Source of the DNA: Clostridia bacterium
GTDB taxonomy: Bacteria > Bacillota > Clostridia > Oscillospirales > Acutalibacteraceae
Assembly: GCA_017513195.1 (NCBI GenBank)
Contig: JAFXGM010000026.1
Location: 1 to 64,000 of the forward strand
DNA: 64,000 nucleotides
Direction: 5' to 3'
Below are positions 59,352 through 64,000 of the stretch, one piece after another (position 1 is the first letter of the stretch; every line of letters begins with the position of its first letter). The notes under the pieces were generated by a model, which searched no databases, was not told the DNA's origin, and saw only the letters and a program-made list of their open reading frames with translations. Position numbers and translations under genes: made by a program.

Positions 59352-61751
59352 TTATTTTTTAAATACCTCTTCTGCATATCGTACTGCTTCCATAGCGTCG
59401 CGGGCGTATTTGTCTGCACCGATTTTGTCGGCATATTCTTGTGTTAATACGGCGCCGCCTACTATTGTTTTGCACCAAGGAGCTTTTTGTTTTATTAGCT
59501 CAATGGTTTTTTGCATAGCAGGTACGGTGGTGGTCATTAGCGCGCTAAGTCCCACTATTTTGGCATTAAGTTCTATGACCTTTTCAACAATCGCTTCTGC
59601 CGGTACGTCTTTACCAAGGTCAACTACATTAAAGCCATAGTTTTCTAGTAGCAGTTTTACAATATTTTTGCCAATATCGTGAATATCGCCGTGAACAGTA
59701 GCGATTACAAAGGTTGGCTTTTGAGATTTAGTATCGCCTAGTGTCATAGTAGATTTTATAACTTCAAATGCGCTTTTTGCGGCTTCGGCGCTCATAAGCA
59801 GTTGTGGCAAGTAAACTGTTTTGTTTTCAAAACCTACACCCACATTATTAAGGGCAGGTATGATTTCGAGGTTGACAATGCTAAGTGGTTCGGTCACTTT
59901 TATAAGTTCTTTAGTTATTTCACTCGCCTTATCCTTAAAGCCCTTTATAATAGCGTATTGAAGTTCTGATGCATATTGAGTATCACCGCTTGGTGCAGTT
60001 GCGGCTTGTGTGGGAGCAGAAGCGGTAAATTCATCAGCATGGGCGATATAATCAGCACAGTTAGGGTCAAGTCCCTTGAGTGCATTATATGTGTAATAGG
60101 TTTTCATCATATCAGCAGAATACGGATTCATAATTGCGGCCGAAAGCCCATTTTGAAGCGCCATAGCAAAGAAGGTGCTGTTAACTGCGTCGCGATTTGG
60201 TAGCCCAAAAGACACATTTGATACGCCAAGTGAGGTGTGACAACCAAGCTCGGTTTTTATGGTATGCAGCGCATCAAGAGTTGCATTTGCGGCGGAGGTA
60301 TCGGCACTAATGGTCATAGCGAGGGTATCAAAAATAATGTCCTTTTTATCAATACCATACTTTGCGGCGGCGGCAAGTATCTTTTTGGCAATTTCAACTC
60401 TTTTTTCTGTAGTAGAGGGAATACCGTTTTCGTCAAGGGTGAGTGCCACTACAACACCACCGTATTTTTTAACGAGTGGGAATATGGCCGCCATACTTTC
60501 AGCCTTGCCGTTAACCGAATTTATCATAGCTTTACCATTGTAACGGCGAAGGGCGGCTTCCATAGCGCAAATATCGGCAGTATCAATCTGCAAAGGCAGG
60601 TCGATTATGGCTTGCAGTTCACATACTGCAGAGTTTAGCATAGCAACCTCGTCGATGTCGGGTAGTCCGACGTTAACGTCAAGTATATGAACGCCTTTTT
60701 CTTGCTGATTTACACCTTCTGCGAGGATATAATCAATATCGTTTTCAAGCAGAGCCTGTTTAAAACGTTTTTTACCTGTGGGGTTTATTCGTTCTCCAAT
60801 TAGAATAGGGGATTCGCCAAACTTTACCGCGTGTGAGTATGATGACACAACGGTTATGCTTTTGGGGGTAAGCGGTGCTGGTTGAATGCCGGCTGTTTTG
60901 TCAGTTAATGCCTTTATGTATTCGGGCGTAGTACCACAACAACCGCCACATACGCGAACACCCATTTTGACAATATCGGTAAGCTCGTCCGCAAATTCTT
61001 GTGGGGTAATATCAAAAACAGTTTTGCCATCAACCGATTTTGGTAGTCCAGCATTTGGTTTTAAAATTACGGGAATAGACGCGTTTTTAAGCAGTTCTTC
61101 GGCAACAATGCGTAATTGACGAGGGCCTAAAGAGCAGTTAGCACCTAAAGCATCGGCGCCCATACCTTCAATTATAGCAACCATTGCGGCAGGAGTAGCG
61201 CCTGTCATAAGCTTGCCGTCTTGACCATAAGCGTTAGAAACAATAACGGGTAAATCGCAGTTTTCTTTAACTGCAAGAAGCGCCGCCTTTGTTTCGTAAG
61301 AGTCATTCATTGTTTCAATTATAACAAGGTCAACACCGTATTTTGCACCAAGCTTCACTGTTTTGGTAAAAACCGATACTGCATCTTCAAAATCAAGGTC
61401 GCCAAGCGGTTTAAGCAGTTTTCCTGTAGGACCGATATCAAGCGCAACGAATTTGTTTTGCGGTGCTTTACTATTTATAATTGCATTTTTTGCATTGGTA
61501 ATTGCGGCTTTAACTATTTGGTCAAGCTGTGTTTCGTCAAATTTAAGGCTATTTGCGCCAAAAGTATTTGTGCAGACAACGTTGCTGCCTGCATTAAAAT
61601 AATCGGTATGAATTTTTGTTATTATTTCGGGGTGGGTAAGATTCCACAATTCGGGCAGTTCGCCGGGTTGTAGTCCATTTGCTTGCAAAAGGGTACCCAT
61701 ACCACCGTCAAGATAAACAATATTGTTTTGTAGATATTCTTTAAAATTCAT
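59352..61751 (-). CDS. metH: Cobalamin-dependent methionine synthase (without reactivation domain)
   Basis: The 799-aa protein contains the homocysteine domain (zinc ligands GANCSLGP and CGGCCGTTPEY), the methyltetrahydrofolate pterin-binding domain (ILIGERINPTGKKRFKQAL), the helical cap domain and the B12-binding domain with DIHDIGKNIVKLL. The C-terminal SAM-dependent reactivation domain of long MetH is missing; it is encoded by the separate gene immediately upstream. The enzyme makes methionine from homocysteine. GAGG precedes the ATG. The operon order is cysK, metF, reactivation domain, metH. Confidence 0.94.
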   Translation of the reverse strand: MNFKEYLQNNIVYLDGGMGTLLQANGLQPGELPELWNLTHPEIITKIHTDYFNAGSNVVCTNTFGANSLKFDETQLDQIVKAAITNAKNAIINSKAPQNKFVALDIGPTGKLLKPLGDLDFEDAVSVFTKTVKLGAKYGVDLVIIETMNDSYETKAALLAVKENCDLPVIVSNAYGQDGKLMTGATPAAMVAIIEGMGADALGANCSLGPRQLRIVAEELLKNASIPVILKPNAGLPKSVDGKTVFDITPQEFADELTDIVKMGVRVCGGCCGTTPEYIKALTDKTAGIQPAPLTPKSITVVSSYSHAVKFGESPILIGERINPTGKKRFKQALLENDIDYILAEGVNQQEKGVHILDVNVGLPDIDEVAMLNSAVCELQAIIDLPLQIDTADICAMEAALRRYNGKAMINSVNGKAESMAAIFPLVKKYGGVVVALTLDENGIPSTTEKRVEIAKKILAAAAKYGIDKKDIIFDTLAMTISADTSAANATLDALHTIKTELGCHTSLGVSNVSFGLPNRDAVNSTFFAMALQNGLSAAIMNPYSADMMKTYYTYNALKGLDPNCADYIAHADEFTASAPTQAATAPSGDTQYASELQYAIIKGFKDKASEITKELIKVTEPLSIVNLEIIPALNNVGVGFENKTVYLPQLLMSAEAAKSAFEVIKSTMTLGDTKSQKPTFVIATVHGDIHDIGKNIVKLLLENYGFNVVDLGKDVPAEAIVEKVIELNAKIVGLSALMTTTVPAMQKTIELIKQKAPWCKTIVGGAVLTQEYADKIGADKYARDAMEAVRYAEEVFKK

Positions 61752-61752
61752 A

Positions 61753-62346
61753 TTATACCTCTTGCATTCCTATAAAAGCAGTGACCGATTTTGTCGGTGA
61801 CATAAGTAGACTGTCATTTAATGTAAGTCCTATGTTTTTTGGTAGGTTAAGCAGTAAAAAAATTTGCTTTTGTGTATCTAACGGTAAATCACCGTATCCT
61901 GCACTAAAACGTGGTTTAAGTGGTGTTTTATGCGTGTTTTGTATATCGTTACAAAAAGCATCGCAGAGTGCCTCAATACGCTCTGCGCCAAATGCTTGAA
62001 GCATTAAAGCCTTTGCAGGTGAGATGTGAGAATATTTTGTTATAAGGCGGTCAATACCTATACCAATTGTGGCACCAAAAATTATTACGTTGTTACAACC
62101 CGAAAGATTTGTAGTAAGATTTTTTGATTGAACATCAAATACTCCAAAGTCGCATAAATCACCATCCGTTTTAACAGGTAATTCACAGTAGCAAACTTTG
62201 TATGTAATGCAGTTTATTGCCTCGTTTATACACTCGTTTAAAAGTTTGATTGTATTATCGTCAGCAATTCCGCCGGCATACCGCAGTATTTCTTTTTCAT
62301 CAATGGGCGGTGCCGAGTATGTTTTGGTTAAAATAGTTTCGTTCAT
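61753..62346 (-). CDS. MetH reactivation-domain protein, free-standing
   Basis: The 197-aa protein corresponds to the C-terminal activation domain of MetH: FSAGYGDLPLDTQKQIF and LNDSLLMSPTKSVTAFIGM fit its SAM-binding region. It re-methylates oxidised cobalamin on MetH using SAM and a flavodoxin-type donor. Splitting it from MetH is seen in several Firmicutes. The ATG overlaps the metF stop by 4 nt (ATGA), and metH follows almost immediately. Confidence 0.88.
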   Translation of the reverse strand: MNETILTKTYSAPPIDEKEILRYAGGIADDNTIKLLNECINEAINCITYKVCYCELPVKTDGDLCDFGVFDVQSKNLTTNLSGCNNVIIFGATIGIGIDRLITKYSHISPAKALMLQAFGAERIEALCDAFCNDIQNTHKTPLKPRFSAGYGDLPLDTQKQIFLLLNLPKNIGLTLNDSLLMSPTKSVTAFIGMQEV

Positions 62347-63221
62347 TTTTTAATTATATCAGACAAGTTAGCTTGAATTTTTGCCGCTACGTCGGGTTTG
62401 TTCATTGAGTAAACGTGAACGTTTGATATACCGTTTGCGTATAGGTCGATAATTTGATCGGTAGCGTAGGCAATACCTGCTTGTTTCATAGCATTGGGAT
62501 TATAACCAAATTTATCTACTAAACTTTTAAAACGCTGTGGCATAAATGAGCCTGAAAGTTTAATAGAACGTTCAACCTGATTAGCATTTGTAATAGGCAT
62601 AACGCCCGGTATTACAGGGACTGTAATTCCGGCTTCACGTATTTTGTATAAAAAGTTATAAAGAAGATTGTTATCAAAAAACATCTGTGTTGTTAAAAAA
62701 TCAACACCCGCGTCAACCTTTTCTTTAAGACGTTTAATATCGTCTTTTTGCGTTGCGCTTTCGGGATGAATTTCTGGGTAGCACGCAGCACCGATGCAAA
62801 AATCTTGGTTTGCCGATTTTAATTCGTATATCAGATCAATCGCATATTTATAATCCCAGGTTGTACGGTCGGAATCTTTTAAGGCATCGGGTATATCACC
62901 GCGAAGAGCCATAATATTTTGTATACCTGCAGCTTTGATTTCATCAATCTTTTGTTTTACTGTGTCGCGAGTCGATGAAACACAGGTAAGGTGAGCCAGT
63001 GTTGGCACACCGTAAAGCGATTTAATATTTTTGGCAATATCAAGTGTATATTGGCTTGTGCCTCCACCCGCGCCATAAGTAACGCTCATAAAAGCAGGGC
63101 GCAGCTTTGCAATTTCTTCGGTAGCGGATTTTACGCTTTCAAAGGTTGATTCACTTTTTGGTGGGAAAACCTCGAAAGAAAGGGAGGGTTTATTTGGATT
63201 TAATAAATCAATGATTTTCAT
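62343..63221 (-). CDS. metF: 5,10-methylenetetrahydrofolate reductase
   Basis: The 292-aa TIM-barrel flavoenzyme has SFEVFPPKSE near the N-terminus, SVTYGAGGGTS, HLTCVSSTRD, ALRGDIPD, TQMFFDN and PGVMPITNANQV. It supplies methyl-tetrahydrofolate to MetH. ATG at 63221 is preceded by AAAGGAT. The longer reading frame that begins at 63299 would overlap cysK and lacks a ribosome site. Confidence 0.93.
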   Translation of the reverse strand: MKIIDLLNPNKPSLSFEVFPPKSESTFESVKSATEEIAKLRPAFMSVTYGAGGGTSQYTLDIAKNIKSLYGVPTLAHLTCVSSTRDTVKQKIDEIKAAGIQNIMALRGDIPDALKDSDRTTWDYKYAIDLIYELKSANQDFCIGAACYPEIHPESATQKDDIKRLKEKVDAGVDFLTTQMFFDNNLLYNFLYKIREAGITVPVIPGVMPITNANQVERSIKLSGSFMPQRFKSLVDKFGYNPNAMKQAGIAYATDQIIDLYANGISNVHVYSMNKPDVAAKIQANLSDIIKK

Positions 63222-63240
63222 ATAAATATCCTTTAAAACT

Positions 63241-64000
63241 TTATTCTTTAAACATTTCGGTAGATAGATAGCGGTCGCCTGTGTCGGGGAGAAGAACAAC
63301 TATTGTTTTGCCGTTGTTTTCATCGCGTTTTGCAACCTCTATCGCAGCAGATAATGCCGCGCCGGACGAAATACCAACAAGTACACCCTCGATTTTGCCG
63401 ATAAGCCTACCGCTTTCAAAAGCATCTTCGTCGGTTACGGTTATAATTTCGTCATAGATGGTTGTATTTAATACTTCGGGTACAAAATTAGCACCAATGC
63501 CTTGAATTTTATGTGGTGCTGCTGTACCGTTTGACAACAGTGGGGAAGATGCAGGCTCAACTGCGATAATCTTAATATCGGGATTTTGTGATTTTAAATA
63601 TTCGCCTGTGCCGGTTATAGTACCGCCTGTGCCAACACCTGCTACAAAAACATCAACCTTGCCGTCAGTATCACGATATATTTCGGGTCCTGTGGTGTCA
63701 AAGTGTGCCTTTGGATTGGCAGGGTTTACAAACTGACCTGCAATAATGCTGTTAGGTATCTCTGTTTTTAGCTGTTCTGCCTTTGCTATTGCGCCCGACA
63801 TGCCCTTTGCGCCTTCTGTTAGTACAAGCTCGGCGCCATATGCCTTCATAAGCTGTTGACGTTCGACAGACATACTGTCGGGCATAACAATTATTACGCG
63901 GTAGCCACGCGCAGCACCTACGCACGCAAGACCGATACCGGTGTTTCCGCTTGTAGGCTCTATTATTACCGAGTCGGGTTTAAGCAAGCCGTTTTGCTCC
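63241..64000 (-). CDS. cysK: Cysteine synthase A, 5' part outside the window
   Basis: The frame runs off the right edge. The visible part has [27 protein letters not shown] (PLP phosphate-binding loop), and [11 protein letters not shown] near the C-terminus, with the O-acetylserine sulfhydrylase order. The PLP-binding Lys is upstream, beyond the edge. It makes cysteine from O-acetylserine and sulphide. It leads into metF with a 19-nt gap, linking cysteine supply to methionine synthesis. Confidence 0.92.
   Translation of the reverse strand, partial: EQNGLLKPDSVIIEPTSGNTGIGLACVGAARGYRVIIVMPDSMSVERQQLMKAYGAELVLTEGAKGMSGAIAKAEQLKTEIPNSIIAGQFVNPANPKAHFDTTGPEIYRDTDGKVDVFVAGVGTGGTITGTGEYLKSQNPDIKIIAVEPASSPLLSNGTAAPHKIQGIGANFVPEVLNTTIYDEIITVTDEDAFESGRLIGKIEGVLVGISSGAALSAAIEVAKRDENNGKTIVVLLPDTGDRYLSTEMFKE

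Noticed and set aside
63222-63299. 78-bp longer metF start
   Set aside because: It overlaps cysK; the ATG at 63221 has AAAGGAT and the conserved N-terminus.

Overview
The window comes from an AT-rich, endospore-forming Firmicute. It carries an alpha/beta-type small acid-soluble spore protein, a CtsR-McsA-McsB-ClpC stress operon, an mraZ-headed division/wall cluster with a PASTA-type penicillin-binding protein, and a sortase-anchored surface protein with a Cys-x-x-Cys repeat. Together these fit an anaerobic gut-type Clostridia (Oscillospirales/Ruminococcaceae-like); the taxonomic placement is inference. All start sites and regulatory calls below were read by eye.

Layout. 1-6240: end of a repetitive wall-anchored protein, then a four-gene glycan-degradation cluster (unknown protein, GH43-type propeller, CE15-like esterase, GH16). 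6240-7130: an accessory-looking gap with two related covarying hairpins and a frameshifted XRE-type HTH remnant, followed by a very AT-rich 1267-codon YobI-like P-loop NTPase (7135-10938). 11028-19735: SASP, a soluble fumarate-reductase-type pair, an LCP wall-polymer ligase, and a Trk plus Ktr potassium-uptake operon. 19840-24618: EF-P, a CD1247-like acidic Cys-rich protein, ispD-ispF, a DUF4830 protein, a pseudouridine synthase and a stand-alone MsmX/UgpC-type ATPase. 24820-37129: the division/wall cluster mraZ-rsmH-ftsL-pbp-murE-mraY-ftsW-murG-murA-ftsQ-ftsZ, without murF, murD, murC or ftsA. 37174-40119: an EamA transporter and a Gfo/Idh oxidoreductase, divergent from an AraC regulator. 40164-45391: a two-component system followed by VTC, DUF4956 and Cthe_2159-like genes. 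45426-49210: a minus-strand catabolic operon (M20 hydrolase, TetR, NAD-epimerase, DapA family) with a perfect palindrome at its promoter. 49332-54553: a tiny Cys-rich membrane protein, the CtsR operon, and an FTR-like protein with thioredoxin. 54589-59315: miscellaneous genes (PAS, ICMT-like, MATE, TipAS, tRNA-Pro, C_GCAxxG_C_C). 59352-64000: a methionine/cysteine operon (cysK, metF, metH activation domain, metH) on the minus strand.

The regulatory logic is unusually readable. There are four in-phase MraZ-type repeats in front of mraZ and two opposed CtsR boxes around the ctsR promoter. A 9-bp perfect inverted repeat abuts the promoter of the TetR-containing operon. The same TTCAAT-N5-TTCAAT direct repeat occurs upstream of both the response-regulator gene and the VTC operon, which ties the two-component system to that envelope operon. 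The best candidates for something undescribed are the paired structured elements at 6335-6457, the YobI-like NTPase locus beside them, the two-component/VTC/DUF4956/beta-helix locus, and the 45-aa Cys-rich protein at 49332-49469.
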